From: Ochotona curzoniae | Lineage: Eukaryota > Chordata > Mammalia > Lagomorpha > Ochotonidae | Direction: 5' to 3' | NCBI RefSeq assembly: GCF_017591425.1 | Contig: NW_024467119.1 | Span: 78,422,894-78,486,893, forward strand | Length of the DNA: 64,000 nucleotides | Part shown: in pieces, positions 56,260 to 64,000 of the stretch | Layout of the letters: each line of letters begins with the position of its first letter | Numbering within the stretch: position 1 is the stretch's first letter | Notes under the pieces: generated by a model | The model's database searches: none | Seen by the model: only the letters and a program-made list of their open reading frames with translations | What the model was told of the DNA's origin: nothing | Position numbers and translations under genes: made by a program

Positions 56260-56389
56260 CTGAACTGCACACTAGAATCCCTCAGTGCTTGGAAAATTAC
56301 ATGGAGACCCATCCTAATAAATATGCAGACTTAATTGGTCAGGCGTGGGTCTTGGGCAGAGGAATGTTCTGGAGTTTCCTCCTTTGAGG
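56260..56389 (+). mobile_element. MER5-type hAT DNA transposon fragment
   Basis: 'gcacactagaatccctcagtgcttggaaaattacatgg', 'gacccatcctaataaatatgcagacttaattggtcaggcgtgggtcttggg' follows MER5A order (GCATCAGAATCACCTGGAGGGCTTGTTAAAA ... CTGATTCAGTAGGTCTGGGGTGGGG). Confidence 0.6.
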
Positions 56390-56727
56390 GGCTCAGTGTT
56401 GTGGTACAGAAGTTTAAGCTGCAGTTGGTGATGCTGTTGAGTCCATACTGGAGTGCTGATTCGAGTTCAAACAACTCTGTTTCTAGTCCAGCTCCCTGCT
56501 AATGTGGCAAGGAGAACAATAGGTTACCTCAAGTACTCAGGCCTCTGCCACCCACACGGAGGACCCCATGGAACTCTAACTCCTTGACCTCAGCCTGGTC
56601 TAGCCCCAGGCCTTTCAGCCATTTGGGGGAGTGAAGCAAGGGATGGAAAACCAAGCATGTTCTCTCTTTCTCTGGTGCTCTGCCTTTCAAATAAACAAAT
56701 CTTTATAAAATAAAAATTAAATAAAGA
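56390..56727 (+). mobile_element. lagomorph SINE
   Basis: Head 'ctcagtgttgtggtacagaagtttaagc', 'gtccagctccctgctaatgtggcaagga', 'gcctctgccacccacacggaggacccc', 'catttgggggagtgaagcaagg', 'ctgcctttcaaataaacaaatcttta'. It butts directly against the MER5 fragment. Confidence 0.85.
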
Positions 56728-57423
56728 GCTCCCATATTATTCTGCTAGAGTTGAGAACTACCAAACTGACCAGCTGGGAAACTCACCTTGTGCATCAATT
56801 TCCCCTTTTTTCTGAAGGATATTTCTGGGTTGGCAGGTTCTCCAGGACATCCAGTTTTGCAGGCATCTGGCTCAGCTCTCTCTCTCTCCACCACCCTCTC
56901 TCTCCCTCTAACACCTCACAGGGTGTTTCCCCGCCATCTTTTTCCTTCCTGTCTTAGCTGTTATGCTATGGTTCCTGTGGGGACCGGATCTCAGCTAAGT
57001 GACAAAGACCGCTAATTGCTTAATCAGATGAACTAATTGCTGCTAACACTACCTGCCTAAAGCACTCCCTGTGCAAATAAAATATAGCTTGAGCCAGTTA
57101 CAACTGTGCTCCCCAAGGAGTGGTGCCTACATGGGGAATTTCAGGTAGGGCCCAGAGTAAATGAAGGAGATTGACAGGGCTTCCCATCCTACCACCGTGA
57201 ATCTCTGTCTTCAAATGGAAGGAGAGGGTTGACTGAAGAAAGGAGCCGGGCTTTAGCAGCTGTGTGCACCTGCTCATTATTTAGTCTGCTTGTCATTCAA
57301 GGGACAACAGCCCTCACCATCCAGAATCTCCATCAAAAGCCCATTCAAGGGTGTGGCACGTTAGGCGTACTCCATTAACATTTTTTTCACTTTCCTTTGT
57401 GGCAAAGGCCAGAAGCAATGATT
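56728..57423. other. unique sequence including a conserved-element-like segment (57010-57110)
   Basis: 57010-57110 holds repeated ATTA/TAAT contexts ('ctaattgcttaatcagatgaactaattgctgc') and 'gtgcaaataaaatat'. It could be regulatory; conservation untested. No gene recognised. Confidence 0.35.
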
Positions 57424-57604
57424 GGAGTACTTCAAAAAGTTCATGTCCAATGCAGTTAAAAGCTAAGTTTATTTTGGCACCAAAAAAATGTGAAGTCTAT
57501 GCATATGAGGAGCCTCCAGAAAATTCATGTAAAATGCATATTATGAATATATTATAAGAAGAGTTGGAGTTCTCAGTTTTTATACCAAAATAATCATCAT
57601 TTTT
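57424..57604 (+). repeat. mariner-like inverted-repeat element, left part
   Basis: 'gagtacttcaaaaagttcatgtccaatgcagttaaaagctaagtttattttggcacc' and 'gagcctccagaaaattcatgtaaaatgc'. Continues at 57924 after a SINE. Confidence 0.6.
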
Positions 57605-57923
57605 AAAGTGATTTAATTTATTGTTATTTTTTGCACATATACAAAGAGAAGAAGACACAGAGAAAGATCTTCTGTCCACTGGTGCAGTCCCCAAGTGGCT
57701 GCAATAGCCAGAGTTGAGCCAATCCAAATTCAGGAACCAGGAACTTCTTCTGGGTCACCCACATGGGTGCAAGATCCCAAGGCTTTGGGCCATCCTCTTC
57801 TGCTTTCCCAGGCCATAAGCAGGGAACTAGAAGGGAAGTGGAGCAGCTGGGATATGAATCAGCACTAGTGTAGGATCCTAGCAAATGCAAGATGATGGTT
57901 TACCCACCAGGCAAAGGGGCTGA
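57605..57923 (-). mobile_element. lagomorph C-type SINE with target-site duplication
   Basis: Reverse copy: 'aagtgatttaatttattgttat', 'agaaagatcttctgtccactggtgcagtccccaag', 'gggtcacccacatgggtgcaagatcccaaggctttgggcc', 'ataagcagggaactagaaggg', head 'cccaccaggcaaaggggc'. The direct repeat AAAATAATCATC is at 57587-57598 and 57924-57935. The host is a mariner-like element. Confidence 0.92.
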
Positions 57924-57975
57924 AAAATAATCATCTTTTAATTCTGTATTTTCATGAACTCTGTGAGGAACATAC
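57924..57975 (+). repeat. mariner-like inverted-repeat element, right terminus
   Basis: 'ctgtattttcatgaactctgtgagg' is a decayed inverse of the left terminus at 57424, closing the SINE-split element. Confidence 0.5.
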
Positions 57976-58149
57976 ATGCATTGTTTGACAGCCACATCTC
58001 ACCCTTAATACACAGAAGTTTAGTCTGAAGTTAAGCCAATTCCTCTTACATGTTTTGTGTAGTTAATTTTTCTTTCATTTTTTTTCTGTTGTGGCAAAAT
58101 GCATAAGGAATTTGCCATCTTGGGGTGACATTTGAGCTAGCATCCAAGG

Positions 58150-58395
58150 TGTCAGATGAGATGCTTATTTCTCCTGTTGGAGTGTTGGGGTTCACTTCAC
58201 ACTTCCACTGCTGACCTTTGTCTCCTACTAGTGCCCTTTCAGACCCTAGGGGATAAGCAGGTGATGGCTCAAATGACTGGGTTTCCCACTCAATCTGGAT
58301 TGAGTTCCTGACTCTTGGCTGTAGCCCAGTTGTAGTTATTGAAGGAGTTTGGGGAACAAATCAGCAAATGGGAGCTCTCTGTCTCTCAAATTTAC
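58150..58395 (+). mobile_element. old lagomorph SINE
   Basis: 'ggtgtcagatgagatgcttatt', 'gttggagtgttggggttcac', 'accctaggggataagcaggtgatggctcaaatgactggg', 'gagtttggggaacaaatcagcaaatgggagctctctgtctctcaaat'. Confidence 0.65.
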
Positions 58396-58704
58396 CATCT
58401 TTGCTGTTTTAAAGTACACACAGTTTAGTAATATTACCCACATTCATATTATCATCCAGCCATCACCACCACATCTTGTGTCTGTTTCCAGAACCCTTTG
58501 CCTTGCAAACTGAGCATCAGTACCAATTAAACTGAAACTTATCTTCCCTTCCAGCCCCTGGGAACCAGCATTCTGGTTCCTGTCTCTGTGACTTTGTGGG
58601 AGCCTCAGATAACCAGAATCATACAGCAGTTGAATTTTTAGATATACAGGTTGATCTTTATATAACGCTTACATTTTCTCTCTGTGGTTTCTTTTTTTAT
58701 TATT
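58396..58704. other. unique sequence
   Basis: Nothing recognised. Confidence 0.4.
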
Positions 58705-59032
58705 ATTGTTATTTTAAGATTTATTTATTTTTATTGGAAAGACAGAAGGAGAGAAGGAAAAACAGTCAGAAAGATCTTTCATCAGTTGGTTTACTCTCCA
58801 AATGGCTGCAATGGTTGGAGCTTAGTCAATCTGAAACCAGGAACCAGGAGCTACCTCTGGGTCTCCCACATGGGTACAGGGTCCCAAGGCCTTGGGCCAT
58901 GCTTGACTGCTTTCCCAGGTCACAAGCAGGGAGCTGAATGGGAAGTGGAGCAGTTGGGACACGAACTTACTCCCATATGGGATCTCGGCGCTTGCAGAAG
59001 GACAATTAGCCAATTGAGCCATTGTGCCAGGC
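58705..59032 (-). mobile_element. young lagomorph C-type SINE
   Basis: Reverse copy: 'ttttaagatttatttatttttattggaaagacag', 'gatctttcatcagttggtttactctcc', 'gggtctcccacatgggtacagggtcccaaggccttgggcc', 'cacaagcagggagctgaatggg', 'cccatatgggatctcggcgc', head 'attgtgccaggc', followed by T19. Confidence 0.92.
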
Positions 59033-59051
59033 TTTTTTTTTTTTTTTTTTT
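59033..59051. repeat. T19 homopolymer after SINE head
   Basis: Nineteen T directly abutting the head side of a minus-strand SINE. It may be an old tail of another element into which this SINE inserted. Confidence 0.9.
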
Positions 59052-60340
59052 AGCATGTCCTGCGGACTTTCCAGAGCTCCTGGATCCTAACTGATGGTCT
59101 GATGTGCTCATTAAGGGTCCCAGGTCTGTATCATGGGTCGACAGAAGCCTTTCAATGTCTTCACAAATGATCGTTTTTGTTGTCGAAAGAACAGGGCAAA
59201 AGACTAAGTCCCTTTGCACCCCTTCTCCTAGTGTGTTGCTGAAAAATTAACCACATCCCTTTGGTTTGAAGGTTAGCTTCAAATCAACTGACCTGACCCC
59301 TCCTTCAGCTCACATGTCCTGATGCCTCTCTGTTACTTTCTGGCGCTATTAGCTCCTGTGACCTCATGGTCTCCTACAGCTGGGGATGGCCATGGGTCTT
59401 TGTTCTGCCCAAGAGTTGTGGGAAGAACTGTTTACTGGGACTTCGGGGACATCCCCTTCAAAGTAACTGACTCAGCTGGGAGGGGCTTGCCCTTCCTTCT
59501 TCTTGGCACTTGAATGTGTCCCAAGAAGCCATTTGGGATCATGAGGTAACCTTACTGGTGAAGCAACAAGGGACCACCACAGCAACCCAGGACTGCTGAC
59601 TGCCAGAGATACTCCTTCTGGAAGAGAAAGGCAAATTTTCATTTGTCCAAACTTTTGAATCAAAGCCCAAATGGATGATGAAATCAACCAAGTTTTGGTA
59701 AAATTCAAATACTCTGTATCTTTCTTAGAATGAAGAAAGATGGGTTTTGGAAAGAGAGGGAAGGAAGGAAGGAAGAGAGAAATGGAGGAAGCATAGATTT
59801 CTCCCATAGCAGAAAGCATCCTATGCATCTATAGAGCCTTTCCCCTCTTTGAAAAATAGAAACAGCTTGGGGGTTGTTAGGAAAAGGAGAAAAACAAGTA
59901 GGAAAATTTGTCAGTATGTATTTGACTCAATCTCCTGACGTAAGGCACTAGAAAAGTCTTTCTTTGGAGACTTGAGACATTTCTAACAGTTTACTTTGAA
60001 ATCCCTAATTATGCACTAAAAAAGATGGCATCATTGGAGCCAGAACCAGCAGCCAATTACCCACTAGAATCAGTCACTGTGTGGGCTGCCTTCTCTCTCT
60101 CTGTTCGCATAATTTCAAAATGCAATTTCTAGAATCGTGCTAAATACTTGTAAACAGAGATTGCTTTAATTGCAAGGAGGAACAATTTCAGGGGGATAAA
60201 AATGAGAGTTGTTTCTTCTTGTTTGGTTGATAACAAAGCAGTCTTCTTTGGGTCGGCCCTACAGTTTCTATCCATCCACCCTGCCACTCAGGTCGGATGT
60301 CTCTATAACTCCAGAAGAAGGCAGAGACCTGATGGAATAC
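59052..60340. other. unique sequence, no gene recognised
   Basis: (GGAA)n short run at about 59757-59776. 60100-60230 is AT-rich with paired AATTTC/GCAATT motifs and no lineage repeats, a possible regulatory block. No exon supported. Confidence 0.4.
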
Positions 60341-60382
60341 AAGAAAGAGCATAACACTCGGAGTTAGAAGACACAGGTTTGA
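60341..60382 (+). mobile_element. MIR SINE, 5' part (split)
   Basis: 'aagaaagagcataacactcggagttagaagacacaggtttga' fits the MIR start (AAGAGCACGGACTCTGGAGCCAGACTGCCTGGGTTCGA). Confidence 0.55.
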
Positions 60383-60690
60383 GGGGCTACCATTGTGATT
60401 CCATGAATGAAGCTGCTACCGGGAACACTGGTATCCCATATGAACACTGGTCCAAGTCCCAGTTGCTCCATCTGCTAATGCACTTGGGAAAGCAGCAGAA
60501 GATGGTTCAAGCTGGGATCATCTCCACCCATGTGGGTGATTCAGATGGAATTTCTGGCTTTGATTTGTCCCATCCTCGGCCATGGGTAGCCATTCAGGGA
60601 ATGAACCAATGGATGGATGGAAGATCCGTGTGTGCATGTGTGTGTGTAACTCTACCTTTTAAATCAGTTCATGATTTTAAAAAAGACAAA
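60383..60690 (+). mobile_element. lagomorph SINE inserted in MIR
   Basis: 'gggctaccattgtgattccatgaatgaagc', 'ctggtatcccatatgaacactgg', 'tccatctgctaatgcacttgggaaagcagcagaagatggttcaag', 'cacccatgtgggtgattcag', 'cattcagggaatgaaccaatggatgg', then a TG-rich tail. Confidence 0.82.
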
Positions 60691-60860
60691 GAAGGCCTGA
60701 GTCGGAGTCCCAGCTTTGGCTCCCAGCAGGCTGTTACCACTAGCAGAGTCACTTAGCCTTCCTGAGCCTCAGTGTCCTCATCTCAGAAATGGCATGGCTG
60801 CAAAGGATTAAGAGGACTACATGGGCAATGTAAGCGTGCCAAGCAGCATGCTCCTGCCAG
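60691..60860 (+). mobile_element. MIR SINE, 3' part (split)
   Basis: 'cctgagtcggagtcccagctttggctcccagc', 'cagagtcacttagccttcctgagcctcagtgtcctcatctcagaaatggcatgg', 'aaggattaagaggactacatgg' follows MIR (TGACCTTGGGCAAGTTACTTAACCTC ... TGCCTCAGTTTCCTCATCTGTAAAATGG). Confidence 0.8.
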
Positions 60861-61449
60861 GCTCCAGGTGCCATGAGGGTGGAGGCTCACTTGCCTGTGG
60901 CCTCAATGCTCTGGGCGGTGTCTGGAAGGTTGTGGGGATGGGTATCGACCATCCTGAGAATCACAAAATGTCAGCTGCCTTTGACCCTCGGCATTGTCTT
61001 TCATGGATCTGTGGGCTCTCGTTGATTTAGGCTGGGCTTGGCTGACTTCCAGAAGGCTGGTCCATCCCGGTGTCACTGAACCGGGAAAGCTGTACTCTAT
61101 GGATTTCTCATGCTGCTTGCAGGCCCATCTCTAGCTGGGGCCCATCCTTCTCAAACTGAGGGCAGAGATGCCTGAGGAAGCCCAGCCCGGCTGCACTATG
61201 TTCACTAACATCTCATTCATTTGTCATTGAGGGAAGATATGTGGCCAGTTTTAGGAGTGGGGAATCTCACTCTGCCCACACTGCAAGGATTCACTTCAGG
61301 GTTCCATAGCAAACACTTGAATAGAGTGATAGAGGGAGGAGCAAACACTTGAACTGTTAATGCCACAGCCCACAGGGCAAGTATGAGTATGCGTGATTTT
61401 TGAATGAGTGAATGAAGGCAAATGTGAGACACTTGAGATTTTTTTTTTT
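60861..61449. other. unique sequence
   Basis: Nothing recognised; a short GAAT motif near 61402-61415. Confidence 0.4.
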
Positions 61450-61613
61450 GGTTGTTCTAAGATTATTTTACTTTTATTGGAAGAGCAGATTTATGGCAAG
61501 ATGGAAGGACAGAAAGAAAGATCTTTCATCTGTTGTTTCACTCCCCAAAGGGCCGCAAAAGCCAGAACTGAGTTGGTTCAAAGCTGGGAGCCAGGAGCTT
61601 CTTCCAGGTAACC
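61450..61613 (-). mobile_element. lagomorph SINE, tail half (split by LTR)
   Basis: 'ctaagattattttacttttattggaagagcagattta', 'agatctttcatctgttgtttcactcccc', 'agctgggagccaggagcttcttccag'. It resumes at 61900 after an inserted LTR. Confidence 0.82.
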
Positions 61614-61899
61614 TGTTTGTTGTTCTGAAGCAATGGACTTGGTGTACAGAGCCAATGATAACACATGGGGACTATTGATTGATGGTCAATAGCTGAAGTT
61701 TATTAGTGGCATCAGGCTTTTATAGATAGACGGTCACACGGGGTAAGGGAGGAGGTATTGAGGAGCCTAATACATAGTTCCCATAAGCCTGTCTACAGAA
61801 CCCATCAATTGCTTCCATACCCTTGTCTGAAAGTATCTCTCTTTATTTTGTATATCCAATTAATTGTTCTCATACAAATGATATCCAATCAATTGTGCA
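61614..61899 (-). mobile_element. short solo ERV LTR inserted in a SINE
   Basis: 286 bp bounded by TG (61614) and CA (61899). On the minus strand it begins TGCACAATTGATTGG (a CCAAT box in inverse lies in it), has TATAAA at complement 61719-61724 and AATAAA at complement 61699-61704, and ends CAACAAACA. Short TATA-to-poly(A) spacing resembles ERVK/IAP or ERVL-type LTRs. A target-site duplication is not visible. The host is a lagomorph SINE, so this insertion is relatively recent. Confidence 0.6.
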
Positions 61900-62060
61900 G
61901 CATCCCAAGGACTTGAGCCATCCTCCACTACTTTCCCAGGCACTAAGCCAGGAGTTGGATCAAAAGTGGAGCAGCCAAGAATTGACAACTCTCTGGGATG
62001 CTGGTGCTGGCAGGTAGAGGATTCATCTGTTGAGCTACCAACCTCCCTGACCCCATAGTT
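61900..62060 (-). mobile_element. lagomorph SINE, head half (split by LTR)
   Basis: 'gcatcccaaggacttgagccatcctccactactttcccaggc', 'aggagttggatcaaaagtggagcagcc', 'gggatgctggtgctggcagg', ending 'gagctaccaacc'. It continues the body exactly where 61613 stops. Confidence 0.82.
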
Positions 62061-63112
62061 GAGTCATTTCAAGACACAGAGGGGCAACCATGGAGGGAAG
62101 GCATATTTCCATCTCCATTCTTCACAGGGCCTTGTGCAATGGCTTCTTGAACAGAAAATGAAGAAAATGCATCACTTACAATTATTTAACTATCAAAAAG
62201 ACTGAAACCCAAATGTTAATGGCAGCTTCTCTGGGGACTTAGATTTAGGGATAAGGTAGCTAAGGAAGACATTTCCCTGAAATGTTTTACATTCCTATGC
62301 AGTTGGAAGAAAAAAAAAAAGTGTAACCATATGCATGTTATTTTTATCATGTATTTTTAAAAGGATTTAAAGACACAGTCTGTGCCATTTCTTGCTAGTG
62401 TTGATGCTGCTGGGTCCTGGAAGAATGAAGTTTCTCAAGTGGAATAACAGAGCTGGGATGCTGGGATGCTGGATGGAGGCTGGAGTCTTATCCAGCAGCC
62501 CCCTCAAATACAACCCCAGATGTCAGATTTTTCTACCCAACTCCTAAGGACAAAAGGGGGAAAAAAAGAAGGTCCCCCTTCATAATCCTGGGAAGAGAGC
62601 ACGAGTGAAATTAACATTCCTGTCTGCTCACCTAGAGGGAAATGTCACTGGGTGAATAAGAAAGCGATTACTTCCAAGGCTGAATGAGCAAACTCTTTAA
62701 GCAGATGGAGAAGTCTGGTAATACTGCAGATTTTGGGGGGTTATTTCCCTTGTCTTTCCATTTTTTCCTGCCTCCTCCAGGGTTCCTGTGGGCCTGGGTT
62801 TGCATAAAAAGCATGTTCGGGGGAACATACCCTGAAACGGCAGCAGCTTCCTTTTTAGCATTATTTGGTTTTTAAATGTTTCTGTACAGCAGGAAGGCAC
62901 CGTCGGAACAAACGTGAGTTAAGAGGGATTTTCTGGAAAATGCTGTTCATAGATCTCCTCTGTGTAAGGCTTGGATGGGTCTGTTCTAAGTTTTTATCTG
63001 CTGCAGGGTAACACAGGTGGAGAACAATCTGGCTATAGTTTGCATAATGGCTGGCTGAGGCTCTTTTGCTACTGAACCACTCTTAAATACCACAGCTGAT
63101 CAAAAATGAGAT
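62061..63112. other. unique sequence including a conserved-element-like block (62580-62960)
   Basis: No repeat recognised. 62580-62960 is a well-preserved-looking AT/GC-balanced block ('gcgattacttccaaggctgaatgag', 'ggtttgcataaaaagcatg', 'ttagcattatttggtttttaaatg'). Possible regulatory element; untested. Confidence 0.35.
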
Positions 63113-63410
63113 GGTAGGCCAGTGTTCTGACAATGGCACTGGCATTCCATGTCGGAGCATAATTGGGAGTTCTAGTTCCTTTGCTTCTGATCCAGCTCCC
63201 TGTTACTGTGCCTAGAAGAGCAACTGATGATGGCCCAAGTGTGTATGGGTTCCTGCCGCCCAGGTGGGAGACCTGGATGAAGGCTTTCATGCTCTGCTTC
63301 CACCTGGTCCAGCCCTGATCTCTGGGCATTTGGAGAAGACACCAGCAGATGAAAGATCTTTCCTTCTCTGTTACTCTGCCTTTCAAATAAATGAATAAAT
63401 CTTACAAAGC
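63113..63410 (+). mobile_element. lagomorph SINE
   Basis: 'gtaggccagtgttctgacaatggcac', 'tgatccagctccctgttactgtgcctagaagagcaactgatgatggcccaagtgtg', 'cctgccgcccaggtgggagacctggatgaagg', 'gttactctgcctttcaaataaatgaataaatc'. Confidence 0.85.
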
Positions 63411-63545
63411 AAAGAAAAACACCTGGTGGTTCTTCCCAGGGGCAGACTCACCTCTGAAATGATGAGAAGGGATAGAATTTGAAATCCCCTAGTTGCTTAT
63501 TTACTGCTGAGATGAAATTGATGTGCACAGCGGGCATTTGCCACT

Positions 63546-63800
63546 GCTTAGGAGGAGGCCCAGATGCCATATCAGAGTGCCTGGATTGGAGCCCTAGTTC
63601 CATCGGCTGCTAATGCATTCCTTGGAAAGCGACAGGTAACAGCAGTTGAGTCCCTAGCATTCCTATGAGAGATCCGGATTGAGTTACAAGGTCTTTGACC
63701 CGGCTCAGCCCTGGCAGTTATAGATGTTTGGGGAGTGAGCCAGCAGGTGAGAAATCTCTTTCTTGGCCTTTTAGATAGCATGGAAGTAAATAAAAAGCAT
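63546..63800 (+). mobile_element. lagomorph SINE, diverged
   Basis: 'ggaggcccagatgccatatcagagtgcc', 'gctgctaatgcattccttggaaagcgacaggtaac', 'gatgtttggggagtgagccagcaggtgagaaatctc', short tail 'gaagtaaataaaaag'. 5' head truncated. Confidence 0.72.
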
Positions 63801-64000
63801 ATTTTAGAAAGTATTCATCATGTGAATGCCCAGTATGTGCACATGAATGAGTGTGTCTACATGAGCATGTACTTCTGAACGTGTGCCTGAGCTGGGGGCA
63901 CATGGGAAGAGAAATTCTTGGAGCAAGATGACTCTTCCAAAGAATACCACCTACCCTGCATTCTCATCATGCTGACTACTGAGAGAAGAACCAACCAAAA
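63801..64000. other. unique sequence to window end
   Basis: Nothing recognised. Confidence 0.4.

Overview
This window looks like non-coding nuclear DNA from a lagomorph, most likely a pika (Ochotona). I infer this from dozens of copies of a tRNA-derived lagomorph C-type SINE. Its hallmarks are a head with GGATCCCATATGGG and a B box like GGTTCTAATCC, a body with CAGCTCCCTGCTTGTGGCCTGGGAAAGCAG, and a CTCTCT/AATAAA/TCTTTAAAA tail; the young copies match my memory of pika rather than rabbit copies. No convincing protein-coding exon, rRNA, tRNA, CRISPR or prokaryotic gene is visible. The longest open frames are either an L1 remnant or lack any recognisable family signal. All repeat family names come from memory of consensus sequences; no database search was possible.

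Layout. 0-10 kb: SINEs, MaLR-type LTR pieces (617-1395, 3420-3560), a Tigger/MER2-like DNA transposon (2731-3069), two probable old ERV LTR remnants (3561-4690), an L2 3' end, an ancient L1M piece and two head-to-tail SINEs with a clean target-site duplication. 10-20 kb: older SINEs, an AT-rich unique block and an unusual 2.1-kb element (14987-17118) made of about 27 degenerate copies of a roughly 60-bp GC-rich unit, followed by a unique 3' end, an ATTAAA signal and an A-rich tail. 20-30 kb: a 5'-truncated, stop-containing L1 (22760-25526), MIRs, and a SINE cluster at 27.0-28.6 kb. 30-42 kb: mostly unique sequence with some conserved-element-like blocks, three SINEs and a MaLR LTR. 42-64 kb: three probable solo ERV LTRs (41880-42330, 50411-50985, 61614-61899), a dense set of nested SINEs, mariner-like inverted-repeat elements split by SINEs, and several microsatellites.

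How it fits together: this is a nested archive of retrotransposition. Ancient mammalian repeats (MIR, L2, MER2, MER5, MaLR, L1M) are interrupted by lagomorph SINEs, which are in turn interrupted by LTRs or by younger SINEs. SINE tails repeatedly act as landing sites for a second SINE in the opposite orientation, and several microsatellites sit inside SINE bodies or tails. I found no convincing new biological system. The best candidate for something poorly described is the VNTR-plus-A-tail element at 14987-17118, followed by the 54-bp triplication inside the LTR at 50411-50985.
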